From the NCBI GenBank assembly GCA_003550325.1, contig QKWP01000237.1, forward strand, positions 89,033 to 153,032: DNA of 64,000 nucleotides, in the 5' to 3' direction. Positions 12,246 to 23,821 of the stretch are shown here, one piece after another. Numbering within the stretch: position 1 is the stretch's first letter; every line of letters starts with the position of its first letter. This stretch comes from Gigaspora rosea (Eukaryota; Glomeromycota; Glomeromycetes; Diversisporales; Gigasporaceae). Both the position numbers and the translations under genes were made by a program. Below the pieces are notes generated by a model, which worked only from the letters and a program-made list of their open reading frames with translations, had not been told where the DNA came from and did not search any database.

Positions 12246-13149
12246 ATATGGGCGAATGATGCTCATTACTTGTGATATCTAAATGTGATAAGTATAATAT
12301 TCCAAATTTGGATAAACATTCACACAATTTGTCACACAGATCACTGGGGTAAACCATATAATAGGCCTATTTTTAGCAAATCTGTAAATTACAATGGTAG
12401 GCTTTTTTAATCGCCATTTTCAGGGGTTTCTTAATGGAAACTGAACAATTAACGAGGATATTAAATTATAATAATTACTATAACTGATAATACAATAATG
12501 TAATCTTATAAATTAAAAATTTTCTTTTTATTAAGTGTATCAATCGCTTTGCCAAATATTAATTCTATGCATTGCTTTTCAATACTAGACCATAGGTATG
12601 ATTTGATTGGACTGATGCTGGACTGGACTATATAAAATATATAAAAAACCCCAAAGTTCTATATTAACTGAAATATCGCAATAATTACAAAAAAGTAACC
12701 CGTTATCTGCATAAAATATACCTTCATATTCTTTACAAAGTGTATTCATTACTGCTATTTTACCTTCTTATCAAATAATACAGTGTTACTTTGAAGATTC
12801 AAAGAACCAAAGTAGCATGGTGTTCTTAAGGTGCCCGTTCCTAGAAAAATAGTCTCTATAGATAAATGCTGCTAAACAAAAAAAAAAGCAAATTAGATAA
12901 AAAACATTGAATTATACCTATTCATGAAACAATTTTTCTGATTTTCATTACTTTCATATTGTTGAGCTAAATTGGGCCATTTTAACTAAATAGTAGAAAA
13001 TAAGTTAACAAAACTAAACATATTGAAGGTATGTTAAAAGAACTTTCTAGTATACTAGCATACCTATTTTGGGACGATCTCTTGACAATGTTATGCTCCA
13101 AACTTGGACGAAAGAATATAGTTGGTTAAAAAAAGAACATTTAAATTAG
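12246..13149. other. Non-satellite insert within the satellite
   Basis: About 900 bp lack satellite landmarks, and satellite units resume at 13150. On the minus strand near 12770-12640 a short reading frame contains a CxxC pair (LLFCNYCD) like the zinc finger seen in some fungal transposase relics. No terminal repeats or target duplication were found. Confidence 0.35.
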
Positions 13150-14165
13150 CCAATTAGATGACAGAATTTTTTACAGTAACTCTTATATAAATTATGATAA
13201 TTTAAATAAAACCAACCCAACTTTAACTGCATATTGTATTATTGAAATACAAGTAAATTCTGTATTTTTTAGTAATTTTAAAATGTGTACTAATTCAACA
13301 TAACTATAAAACTGTGTCACCAGAATAATAGTTCCTGTAATAAAATTTTGTACAGTAATTTACAATAGTAACTAATTAAACCTTACCAACATACTATGTG
13401 TTGTTAAAATAGCAAGTAAAAATTTTTACAGTAGTTCTTATTAATAAAAATCATAATAATTTGAATCAAACCAACTCAACTATATTGCATTACCAAAATA
13501 GCAAAATTTGCAACAGAATTTTTTATAGTTAATTAAAAATAATTTTAATGCACTAACTCAACATCAGTTACATATTGTGCTACCAGAATAGCAGATTCTA
13601 TAATAAATCTTTTTATAGTAACTTATAATAGAAACATGATAATTTTAATGTAAACTTACTCAACCTTAACCACATACTATATCACTAGAATAGTAAGCTC
13701 TGTAATAGAATTTTTTATGATGCCTTATTACATATAAAATTGCATTATTTCCAATGCAAATTAACTTAACCTTTACCACATGTCATGTATCACCAGAATA
13801 GCAAGTAAAGAATTTTATAAGCTCACAGTAAAAATTAACACAACCCTTATCAATACAATATTTCACCAGAATAATTAAGTTCTATAACAGACTTTTTATA
13901 GTAGAAATTACAATAATTTTAATGAAACCTTAATCATGCACTGTGTGTTGACAGAATAGCAAGATCTTTAACAGTGTCCTTCACAGTATAATATTATAGA
14001 ATTCATGATAACTCCAATGCAAACTGTTTTAACCTTAACTATATAACATGTATCACCAGGATAGTGGTACTTTTGTAACAATTTTTTACATTAATGCATA
14101 ATAGAAAACATGAATTTTTATAGTGAAATTATATAATTTCAATTTATACTATATCTCACTACAAA
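13150..14165. repeat. Satellite array, third block
   Basis: Roughly nine more ~110-bp units are present in the same orientation, with GAATAGCAAGTAAG, CAACAGAATTTTTTATAG and AATGCAAACTAACTCAAC landmarks. The array ends just before the hairpin at 14181. Confidence 0.75.
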
Positions 14166-14180
14166 TGTAATGAATAAAAT

Positions 14181-14202
14181 AGGTGGCGCATAAGCGCCAC
14201 CT
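14181..14202. repeat. Perfect 9-bp stem hairpin
   Basis: AGGTGGCGC-ATAA-GCGCCACCT is a perfect inverted repeat and unusually GC-rich here. No T-run follows, so it is not a bacterial-type terminator. It marks the satellite/kinase-relic boundary. Confidence 0.5.
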
Positions 14203-14226
14203 GTTATACTAGTAATACAAATAATA

Positions 14227-14440
14227 TTCGATCGCCCATTAAGACGATGTTATGTGAACTTGATGAAACAAGATTGGAATGAAGATCCAGAAAAACAGCC
14301 AGCAGAAGAACTCGAAAGTTTTTAAACAATGGCGAGAAGATTATCAAATTTTAAATTTAACGGAACTAAAAATATCTAAGCATATCAGAAACTTTGACAT
14401 AAATGCAAAAGTAAAATTGCATATTATCTCGGAACTGTGA
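14227..14440 (+). pseudogene. C-terminal relic of a protein kinase
   Basis: The frame from 14227 gives CYVNLMKQDWNEDPEKQPAE followed by ELESF. This is kinase subdomain XI (family form CW--DP-KRP-A-E), with the usual Arg of KRP changed to Gln. A TAA follows. A one-base shift restores KQWREDYQILNLTELKISK and continues open to TGA 14438-14440. The rest of the kinase domain is missing upstream, where the satellite begins. Further protein-like debris (RNDWDRTCPESEFSLDL, and SNFEFDFVDSLKAPFSK) lies at 14590-14810 and may be its tail, with stops between. Confidence 0.6.
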
Positions 14441-15473
14441 TCAATATTTTATAATTAATCCTTAGGATAATATCTATTTATAAAATGAAAATAAAGTAAA
14501 ACTAATCTCTTTACATTTTCTAAATAAAATTTAAATACCATTTAGCTATTATCAGGAGACTATATTAAAATATGAAAAAAATCTCTAAGAAATGATTGGG
14601 ATCGAACGTGTCCTGAAAGCGAATTCAGTTTAGATCTTTAAATGTTTATGACAGCTCAACCTGTATTCAATAAAATAGATGAGAATAATAATGTTAAATG
14701 TGTAACAAAAGAACCTTAACATTAAGTTTATGTTGATAATATCATGAGTGCCAATCAATCAAATTTCGAGTTTGATTTCGTTGATAGTCTCAAAGCGCCA
14801 TTTTCAAAATAAGATACTTCAAAGGTTTTAGGTGTAAAGGAAAAAATATAGATATATAAAATATGAAGTAACGAAAATTTTATTATAACAAAAAATACTA
14901 GTTACAATGTAAGATATAAATGTTAGCTTAGAACTGAAAACTGTTTTCTTAACCTATAGATCGTCATAAATTGATATGTACTGTACTTATTACCTAAAAA
15001 TTTTCTGACATTACACTTGACCGATACTTATAGGTAAAATTGCCTCCCTGACATTTTCAATTAATGTCCCAAGACAAGGTTTAAACAACCGTTTTTTATA
15101 TTTTTCATATTTTTACTTTTGATCGTTTTTTTATCGGGCTGATCTGTGGAGACAAATTTTCATTTTTTTTAATTGGTTAATCTACATATAACAAGTCATG
15201 TGGGTACATGACCCCTTTTTAAGCTTAAATTAATAAACAACTTTGTTCAGGAAATAAAAAAAAGAAATACAGAAATTATTGTAAGCAAGTTACTGTTTAA
15301 TTCATAAAATTTTGAAATTATGGTTACTCCAACGTAACTTTCTCGGTAGCATATTGAATGTATTTTGAAGATAAATAGATGAAGTTCTGCAGAGTGATAA
15401 GAATTTTATGTTTTCATTTAATGAAACTTATTTATTAATAATCTTGATAAAACTTAAAGATAACTTCTTATAT
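14441..15473. other. Intergenic DNA with possible kinase-tail debris
   Basis: Apart from the protein-like patches at 14590-14810 noted for the kinase relic, no gene, RNA or clear repeat is seen. Confidence 0.4.
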
Positions 15474-17009
15474 TTAATATTTATGACTATTTACTAATTG
15501 AAATATTTCGTATTCATCCACTGAAAAATATGAATGCCCATAGTCATCATATGTAACATTTCTAATTCGTTTTTCATATGAAAATTGACGATTTCGACAT
15601 TGATCAGGATTAAAAAAAACTAAATCACATCCCCCACCACCACCACCAAAAGCTGGGCCACAATTAGATTTACAATAAATTGCATATTTTGAATTTTTCA
15701 CACGACTTAAAATTGAATTTTGAATAGTACCATTTTTTAATGAAAAAATAAAACTTTCGTCGCAATCCATATGTCCACAATTAATAGATTTATCCCATCC
15801 AATAGGATTATATCCACCAAGAATTTCATCAGTATCTTTAATCTTTGCAATTACAACAATATTCCTTTGCCTATCGCATAAATTCCAAAATGGAGCAGGA
15901 GTAAAACCATCTCTGGTTCCGCGAAGAAGTAATTTAAATACATATGGATTATTTACTGCAGAATATGGTTCAGCTTTTTTATCAATCCATGAAGTAATTT
16001 CAGCCGCATGTACTTCATTAATGATCGTTGAAAATGGATCAGTCGTTCTGGGTGGTAATGTATGTTTTAAAATTACACGAGGTGGTAGAATTATTGATAA
16101 TACTGATCGGTCCGGAGATAAAAACTTTTTAATTATATCATCCCATCTAATATTTGTTGATATGGTTGTAAATAGTCAATAACATCACCGCCAGGTATTT
16201 GAAAATAACGAATATAAGGTAAACAATTTTGTAAAGTAGTCTTCAAAGTTAAAAAATTTTCATTGGACCAATTTTTAGGATCAGATGGCATTTCGGAATT
16301 TTGTGCAATTCCCCATTCAATAACATGATTCCAAATTTTTATTTCATCCATTTGTAAATCATCTCGTTTGATAAGAGATATTAACGAATTTTCTTTAATT
16401 GATGTAAAATCTTTTGATTCAAAGATCTTTTCTGGGTGCTTTACTATAATGTTATTACACCAATTTTGCAATTCTTGAAATTTACTATTTTGAATACTTT
16501 TTTGAAATACTTCATAAAATGTAATCGAAGCCATGAAGCTTTTGTTTCAATCAAATAAGTTTCAAGACTTTTGGCCAGTTCTTCAAAAAAAAATTCACAA
16601 GCAGAAAGCATGAGGTTAAAAATAAATGATGTATTGAGATTTTCTAATGAAACTATTCCGCCATAGATATACCTTTAATTAATTTTTAAATTTACAATTA
16701 TACATTAATAATTTTAATATTTTAAAACATTTTAAGATTATAAGTAAAAATATGTATTATATATTTACTTGAGAATTGTTGAATATTTATATGTTTTAGA
16801 CTAACCGTTTTAATGTTGTTCTTATCATTGTTAATGTTTGCCAATTTATTACGAAAATATAATGACCTATATTTTAAAATTGCTGAATGCGCTCGAAATT
16901 TTTTAATATTTGGAGATTCACCAACATTAATTATTACGTCAAAATCATTCTCATCATCAAGAAGTTCAAGATAGTTAGTTGAAAGCTTTTCTAAAAATTT
17001 TAACGTCAT
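15474..17009 (-). pseudogene. Broken BTB-BACK-TLDc protein
   Basis: Exon 1 (17009 to about 16769) encodes a BTB fold: DFDVIINVGESPNIKKFRAH, then SAILKYRSLYFRNKL. After a ~94-nt intron comes RYIYGG(I/V)VSLENL-like sequence, then a BACK domain (KHPEKIFES...LISLIKRDDLQMDE...IWNHVIEWG) and a C-terminal TLDc domain (SFIFSLKNG...ILSRVKNSKYAIY, ending at 15474). BTB-BACK-TLDc proteins form a large family in AM fungi; BTB domains dimerise and often recruit Cul3. Breaks are a splice phase one base off at the BTB/BACK junction, a frameshift near 16515 in WLRLHF|YEVFQ, and a frameshift near 16145 where ILDGMI stops although WDDIIKKFLSPD continues in another frame. The TLDc frame is open from about 16143 to 15474, longer than its first ATG at 15770 suggests. 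Confidence 0.8.
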
Positions 17010-17510
17010 TTCTTTTGATTGATAAAAATTAAAATGATTATTCGGAGGATATTTAATAAGTAATGTAAATCTTTAAAATGAGCCTGGGTAAAAGTTATTA
17101 TTTCAGTTGCCAGTTTTAGTTAGGTTAGGGGTTAGTTCGCTGTATTACTGTAGTTATTTTACAATACCCTGGGTATATTTAAGGACGTTCAAAAAAAATT
17201 AAATTTAAATAATTATGTTATGTGTTAATTATAAATTTTGTCAATCACAGAATTATTAATTAATACATGTCATTCTCAATTTTTACTTGATTGAGGATTG
17301 TCAGATTTGCGAATTTGCCTATTGCTCGATCAGATGTTTATTGAACATAGATGAAGAACATATGGGAATTTTGTTCGCTATCTTTACAGGATTCACTCGA
17401 AACAACTACAATGCAATTTCAGCCGCTGATCCCAAACAACTTATGTAATTGGGAGGAAAGGGTGGGACGAAAGAGCAAGCCTTCTACTAGGCGAGCGATA
17501 GCGATGAGTA
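17010..17510. other. Intergenic DNA upstream of the BTB pseudogene
   Basis: No gene is recognised. It would hold the promoter of the minus-strand BTB gene. Near 17460-17510 the base composition is more GC-rich, with CGAGCGATAGCGATGAG-like sequence. Confidence 0.4.
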
Positions 17511-17517
17511 AAATAAC

Positions 17518-17706
17518 CTTCTTAATCCGGAAACAATGCTTAAATACCATCGCCTTCCCCTTTCGCCCTATCTTAATAACCTTCTTAATCCGGAAACAAT
17601 GCTTAAATACTATCACCTTCCCCTTTCGCCCTATCATAATAACTTTCTTAATCCGGAAACAATGCTTAAATACTATCACCTTCCCTTTTCGCCCTATCAT
17701 TATACA
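17518..17706. repeat. Three-copy 63-bp tandem repeat
   Basis: Copies start at 17518, 17581 and 17644 and share CTTCTTAATCCGGAAACAAT and CCTTCCCCTTTCGCCCTATC. The unit is exactly 21 codons, so frames stay open across all copies on both strands. The resulting repeat peptides look accidental; I do not call a gene. Confidence 0.8.
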
Positions 17707-17984
17707 TGTATCAATAGCTTACCCGATTACTAAAATTCATACAAAACACGACAATCAAATAATCACATGCACACATGTTGCAAATCAGGAAATACCTGCA
17801 TCTAACAAGATACTTGACTTCCGAACAATTATAAAAGGCTAAAACAAAGATCGTATGATCAACAAAGTCATCTGACTTTGCAATAATGATCGCTTTATCA
17901 CTTCGTTGACAAGCTTCTCAAAGTTTAATCCATAATTCACCAATTTTAGTAGCAAAAAAAAATTTTTTTTTTTACATATGCGGG

Positions 17985-18552
17985 CCCGAAAAATGAAATA
18001 ATTACATATAAGAGCCCAAAATGAAAATAATTACATATAATGGCCCAAAGTGAAGATAATTAAATATAAGGACCAAATTTTGAAAAATTTTACAGTCAAG
18101 GGCCTAAGTTTTTCATAATTAATTAAATTGTAAGTTTTTAACATGTAATATAATTTCTTTAAGCTAAACGCGTTATTTTTTAATCGTATCGTATTTATTC
18201 TCTTGTGTCTTATAATTTAACTTTCTCTACGAGTACAAATATCTTTGATTAACACGTAGTAACATTCACAAAAGCGACTCATGTTTATAATAATTTGATG
18301 CGGATAAACTTACTTGTTTAGAATTGAATGAACATACAATATTAACAAAAATCGTGCTTGACCCGGTAAAACTATTTTAGTTAAAATTAAGCTAAATAAT
18401 ATAGTGCAAAATGTATAAAGTAGTACATTTTATGTATAGTGACAATGTTCAAAGAACCACTATCATCATAATGCAATGATTTTGGTCCTTTAATTGTAAA
18501 ATTTTTCAAAATTTGGGTCTTCATATTTAATTATTTTTACATTGAGCCTTAT
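17985..18552. repeat. Inverted repeat pair with an internal short tandem repeat
   Basis: A ~30-bp unit (GCCCAAAATGAAAATAATTA) repeats at about 17985-18080. The segment 18040-18115, in reverse complement, matches 18483-18552 over about 75 bp (shared TGTAAAATTTTTCAAAATTT core). This suggests a ~570-bp non-autonomous element, or an inverted duplication, around AT-rich DNA at 18120-18480 with no gene. Confidence 0.5.
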
Positions 18553-18557
18553 TTAAT

Positions 18558-18777
18558 AGTTATTCGGCACGAAGTGCCGAATAACTGAGTTATTTGCTGT
18601 ATGCTATTTGATTGGTCGATTTTAAGCACCGAAGGTGCTTAAAATTCGACCAGTCAAATCATATGGCAAATAACGGTAAGGTACAATAGTGTTTTAATGC
18701 TAATAAAGCGCGATAGCGCTTTACTAGTATTAGAACACTATTGTACCGTAGTTATGAGTACTTCGTGCTTGAATAAC
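18558..18777. repeat. Cluster of four adjacent hairpins with GAA/TTC or GAT triloops
   Basis: Hairpin A 18558-18586 has stem AGTTATTCGGCAC and loop GAA. Hairpin B 18589-18674 has stem arms of about 40 bp and loop GAA at 18631-18633. Hairpin C 18680-18748 has arms GGTACAATAGTGTT... and loop GAT. Hairpin D 18751-18777 has loop TTC. They sit end to end and each could extrude as a cruciform. No protein is encoded. Confidence 0.8.
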
Positions 18778-18780
18778 TTG

Positions 18781-19015
18781 TTTATACGGCATTTATATTT
18801 GTTGGTTTTGCATACCAACTGTTGACCGGCGTTTGAGATTTTAAATTTTTATGCACGTGAGTTACACACGTTGTCCGGATATATTTTAAATCCGGAACGG
18901 ATTTAAAATATTTCGGATAACGTGTGTAACTTACGTGCATAAAAATCATAAAATTTCAAATGCCGGTCAACAGTTGGTAAATGCAAAATCCAACAAATAG
19001 AAAATGCCGTATAAA
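18781..19015. repeat. 235-bp near-perfect palindrome (foldback element)
   Basis: The arms begin TTTATACGGCAT and end ATGCCGTATAAA and pair over almost their whole length of about 115 bp, with the centre at TCCGGAACGGA. Arm mismatches are few, so it is recent or under homogenisation. It directly adjoins the four-hairpin cluster. No flanking duplication was found. Confidence 0.8.
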
Positions 19016-20255
19016 TGTAATTATTTTCCTTTTTCGGGTCCCTAAATGTAATTCCCCTTTTTAATATATGTACAGTACATACGAATATAAAGATTACAAC
19101 GTGTAATTGATGCACATATGTACATCTCATAAAAAAAAAAAAAAATTATTTGTTTGCTACTAAAATTTGGGGTATTATGGAATAAAATTTGAGAATACAA
19201 TTTGGAATCAATCCAGGTCCAAATCCGCAATTCCACCAATATGTTTAGTAATAATAATCCTGATCCATTGCGAATAGCGGAAAACGAAGTTTTTGCTTAT
19301 TCAATATAGATCAGTAATCTTGAAATAGTGATCGGGATTAATGTATTTAGATACCAAACTATTGTAATTAATAAAATTCAAATTTGTTAAACAAAAACCC
19401 CTAAAATTATTATTACATTTATGAAGTATAGATTTCTTGACCCACCATCTTTTTGTTCATAAAAAAATAAATTATTAAAAACCTTTATATTGATACATAT
19501 GTCATATATGTCATATTTATATTAACAAACAATAGAAACGTTAAAATCTTTCAATATTATCTTTATATGTATTTTCAAAACATTTCCAGTTTTCTGTTAA
19601 AAATTTTTATTATTTAAGTATCATAGATTTATTTTTATAAGCAAAAATTTCTAGCTTATTATATAAAGTTATTTCAAATAAAATTAGAAAAGAAGTTTAT
19701 TAAATATATTATCCGCTCGCTAAATAATTTTATAAATTTGTTTTTTTTTTATAGCAAAAATTATTAAATTCGTTAAATAGTTTCAATAAATTCTTTATTT
19801 ATAAATAAAAACTAGGTAATTATTCCATTGTTTAAAATTTGATATGTAAAAATTTTATTTAAAAAAATTAACTTTGGATAATTATGAGTTATTTAGGTAC
19901 TTTGATTATAACCAGAAACTAAATAAATGCGAATAAGTAAAATTAAATGAAATTTGAATATTAAGGTGATTCAGTATCAATGGCCAAATTTCTAATTTTG
20001 ATATTTATTTCATAATTAATGTTCTAGAAATTCTATTTTATATATATATATATAATGATTATATATTATCAAAAAAAAAAAAACTCTTATTTTATTTTTT
20101 TAATTTCGAATTTCAAGCAGTAATAGAATGTTTTAAACTCTCGCTTATTTTCGAAATAAGATGATAGTTCTAATGCATTAATGAATAGTCTATCTAAAAT
20201 TATGAAAATAAAACCGTTCAAATTCTAAATAATTTGATCGATCAGTGGACATTAT
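19016..20255. other. AT-rich DNA, no gene recognised
   Basis: Long A/T runs and stops are present in all frames. Nothing can be supported as a gene or RNA. Confidence 0.5.
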
Positions 20256-20365
20256 AGTATATTTGGACTAAATTATTCTTAATAGGCAGAAATTAAATGA
20301 GATATACAGTAGTATATTTAGACTAAATTATTCCTAATAGGCAGAAATTAAATGAGATATACAGT
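20256..20365. repeat. Two-copy 55-bp direct tandem repeat
   Basis: AGTATATTTGGACTAAATTA begins at 20256 and again at 20311 with few changes. Both copies contain TAGGCAGAAATTAAATGAGA. Confidence 0.75.
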
Positions 20366-20559
20366 AATACGAATTAACAAAAATAAGGATTTATTGATCG
20401 AGTTATGGAGAAATCAGCAATTAAGGGGTTTCAGAATTAAAAAAAAAAGAGTATTTCGGAAATAAGTAAGAGTTTAAAAAATCTTATTTGTATATTAAAA
20501 TTTTGAAATCAGAAAATGAAATGGAGTGTATAAAGACTCCCATTTGACGAATTAGCTCA

Positions 20560-20945
20560 AATTACTTACTGAACCTTTGTTCAAATTATTTATTAAATCT
20601 TCGCTTAAATTATTTTTTTATATAACTTGCTGAACCCTTACTCAAATTATTTACTGAACCTTTGCTCAAATTATTTATTAAATTTCTTAAGTAATTTTTC
20701 TACGTAACTTACTAAACCTTTGCTCAAATTACTTACTAAATCTTTGCTTACTAAACCTTTGCTCAAATTACTTATTAAACCTTCGCTTAAATTATTTTTT
20801 TTATGTAACTTATTAAACTTTCGCTTAAATCATTTTTTATATAACTTATTAAACTTTCGCTTAAATTATTTTTTATATAACTTATTAAACTTTCGCTTAG
20901 ATTTTTTTTTTTTATATAGCTTAACAATTATTACTTAACTTATTC
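20560..20945. repeat. ~36-bp minisatellite (TATTAAACTTTCGCTTAAAT family)
   Basis: About ten units alternate AACCTTTGCTCAAATTA and AACTTTCGCTTAAATTATTTTTTATATAACTTATT-like blocks. The same minisatellite lies inside the hAT element at 42649-43595 (about 42775-43010), and both tracts end with GCTTAACAATTATTACTTAA. The open frame across the array is a by-product of the unit. Confidence 0.7.
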
Positions 20946-22360
20946 GTGCTAGTTGAGTATTCATTCATAAGTGTAAAGGACGGTTCTTTAATTGAAGAAA
21001 TATACAAAGAACAAGTTGAAGAAGTACAAAAGAAAAAATTTGATAAAAGAATGGAGATGACTTTAAAAAGATATTTATTTGTTTAATTTGACGTTGTCGA
21101 TGTGAAATTTTAGGCAATTTAAGCAAAAACGATATTAGAATTATCGATTAACAATAAAATAATTTATATAAATAAGCTCTATTCAAATTTTAGTTAAATA
21201 AGAATAAAATAAGATTTATGAAATTTAATTTTGAAACCCCTTATTATTAGTCGCAATTTGACCAACAAACAGTTATTGATATGTCTGATGTAAAATACTA
21301 ACCGATTTCGTTATGCTATCAGGTTCTCTTAATACTGTTACAGTATTGTACTAGGATGATGTCGAACAACTTACTCAAAAATCGTTCAGTGTTCATAGAA
21401 TACATCCCGAATAAGAAAGTAATTGAATGTAAATAGCTAAAATACTTCTATTTAGGGGTTCAAAATAAAAAAAATAGCTTTTTAAAATGAGATTTGAACC
21501 TTTTTGTTAGTGCACTAAATGTTGTTTTTATAAAGATTTTTGAGAAACATTCGAAAAGGACGTTTTGAAATCTGATTTACAGTGGTTCAGGAATTCTGCC
21601 GCAAATAAAAAGTCTGACAAAAAAATAAAGAAAATTCGTTGAAGCATATTTATGAATCTAGGTAAGATGTTAATTCAAAGTCTCTTTATTAGCATTTTGA
21701 TTTTTCTTTTATTGTTGCAAAAAAAAAAAATGTAGGTAGCAATTCTCATCCACATTCTCATCCACATTCTTATTCACACTCTCTTTCACATAATTACTAT
21801 AAAAATAACGGCTGAAAATTACCTTTCCTGATTTCGAGAAAATTTTGGTTGTAGACACCTGTGCAAAGACGTTACAAGTTACAAAAATGTCACATAACCT
21901 AAACCACATACAGCAAAAAGCTGATATAATCTTAGGCCTCGCAAAGTAAAATTTTCGTTTCGCATTACCAAATTTTTCAATGGCCCCAATATTTTATTTT
22001 TTACAATTCTTTAAAACAAGCATAATAATGTTTATTTTAATGATATTTAATGAATATAGTTCGAAACAATCGATATTGATAATCATAAATTAGTAGGTAT
22101 TAAAATCGGAAATGTTTAAGGGATATCGAACCATTTCATGATTGTTTATATGTCAGTGGGAATATTCGGAGGTATATAATAATCTGATGAATTAGGAATT
22201 GGATAACTAAAAATAAAAGCTAGCTCTCAAAGCCCGGGCGTTGCCCCGGAAATGGGGTTTCTGATTTTTTTGACTCTTAGCTAAATACTCGGAAGTGAGA
22301 TTTCAAATTTTATTCCGGGTATTGGCCTGGGTTTGAAATTTAAATAAAAGTTCAAATAAA
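20946..22360. other. Intergenic DNA with a possible exon remnant
   Basis: At 20955-21086 (+) a 40-codon open stretch reads SFISVKDGSLIEEIYKEQVE, then EVQKKKFDKRMEM, and stops. It looks protein-like and may be a last exon, but no family is recognised. The rest is AT-rich without supportable genes. A small GC-rich patch (GCCCGGGCGTTGCCCCGG) lies near 22230-22250. Confidence 0.3.
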
Positions 22361-22364
22361 TCCA

Positions 22365-22510
22365 GCTTGGGTTTAAATGAACCCAAATTGGTTAAAATGA
22401 ACTCGGGTTGGGTTCAAATGAGCCGATTAGGTTCAAATGAACCCAATTGGGTTTAAATGAGCACGAATTGGGTTCAAATGGCCCTTAATTTGGATCACTT
22501 GAACCCAAAT
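22365..22510. repeat. ~24-bp minisatellite (GGGTTCAAATGAACCCAATT)
   Basis: About six degenerate copies of GGGTTCAAATGAACCCAATT occur. The unit is partly self-complementary (GGGTTCA...TGAACCC). Confidence 0.7.
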
Positions 22511-22649
22511 TAATTGTTCTTTTTTTATTTATTTTTAATTTTTTTTATCAAGTCATCCATTCTCATTTTTAGCAAAGTCCTGAAATTTACATAACTGAAA
22601 AAACTTGCTTTGTGCAAGTTTGTAAAACTTAGGCCGTTTTTAGTTGATT

Positions 22650-22806
22650 TTACCAGGAACGGAGTGATATGTAATATCACGAAGTGTATGGTTACTGAGA
22701 CATTTTTAATGGCGTACGTCCGCAAAATCTCATAACTAATTGGACAATGCATTAAACGCAGTAAGAACGTGAATTTATGCACTTATACATCACGCAATGC
22801 ATCACA
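22650..22806. repeat. Dispersed ~155-bp repeat, copy 1
   Basis: The segment from AGGAACGGAGTGATATGTAA through CTAATTGGACAATGCATTAAACGCAGT to TTTATGCACTTA is about 85% identical to 58298-58450 in the same orientation. It contains the small palindrome GTGATATGTAATATCAC. No TIR is clear and its nature is unknown. Confidence 0.65.
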
Positions 22807-23821
22807 TAGTACTATATTTATCCGTTGTATGAGAATTGTTTAACCAAACATCGCTTTAACAGGTTTTTGTCTCGATTTAATGCCTGACGATCATTATAAA
22901 AAAATGGCTTTTTTTTATTATTATTGTCTTTCGGAATTGCACTAACTAAATATGATATGAACGTATTACATGACAAGAAGGAGCCATACCGTAGATAGAT
23001 ACAAATGGCGATTGATCTAATATCTAATAATTTAAATCCTGACGATATATAATTGATTTGATTGATTGATCATTAGGGGCCTGATTTTTAAAATTAGTGT
23101 GGTACATAGTTATGTGCCGTGTATAGTACAGTACGCAAAAAATTTTTTAGAATATTCTGGAACGTAAAACTATTTATAACTTAAATTTCCCTTATGAAAC
23201 CGCCTTTTATTTTCTAAGCAAAATTATTCCTTGCAAAATTTTGTATATATATATCATATGCAATCTATACATATTTCACATACTATATGCACTGTACAAT
23301 TATACGTACTGCTAAAAAAATTCGGACAACATATAAATGGCACATCACTAGTGGCACGTCATGACATCGTATTTATAGCAAGAGGTAGTGAAATCCGCTT
23401 TGTAGATCGCATTTTGTTCTGCTTTTTAACGCCCTTAAACAACTCTCTTAAATAAACTTAAAAGTTCAAGAACAAGTGCAAGAACAAATGCAAGTGCAAG
23501 AACATTGGCTACGCAATATATAAAAAAAAAACATGATATTAATAAAAAAAAAATACTGGTGAATACATTAAGATTGATTTCTAGATTTTACCATTTTTCG
23601 ATCATAATTTTTGCCGTCCAGATTATCTGTCAATCTACCAACCAAATAAAGTCACGGTTATATCCAAAAATGTGATCATGTGCTAGAACTAATGTAGCAA
23701 TATGATCAAGTTGTTATGCTTGACGCTATTGATTGGTTATACAACCCGTGATCAAAATATTAACAGTTAAGATGGCTATAGTATTGCACAGTGTGGTCGG
23801 ATTCTGTGTTGCCGGGAATTT
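22807..23821. other. Intergenic DNA downstream of the five-ORF cassette
   Basis: No gene is recognised. The phrase GTTATATCCAAAAATGTGAT near 23660-23690 recurs in variant form near 44080, 44250 and 55960, so part of this is dispersed repeat. Any 3' end signal for the cassette would lie between 23821 and about 23600; no canonical poly(A) signal can be assigned with confidence. Confidence 0.4.

Noticed and set aside
12640-12790. Zinc-finger gene on the minus strand (LLFCNYCD)
   Set aside because: Only one CxxC pair is visible, followed by stops; too short to support a gene call.
14181-14202. Intrinsic (bacterial-type) terminator
   Set aside because: A good stem but no following T-run and no bacterial gene context.
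17351-17842. 163-codon plus-strand and 93-codon minus-strand frames over the 63-bp repeat
   Set aside because: Open only because the tandem unit is a multiple of three; no start context, domain or codon bias.
20720-20938. 72-codon Leu-rich frame
   Set aside because: Entirely explained by the ~36-bp minisatellite.
22390-22500. tRNA B-box candidates in the GGGTTCAAAT repeats
   Set aside because: The GGTTCAAAT strings belong to a 24-bp minisatellite; no cloverleaf could be drawn.
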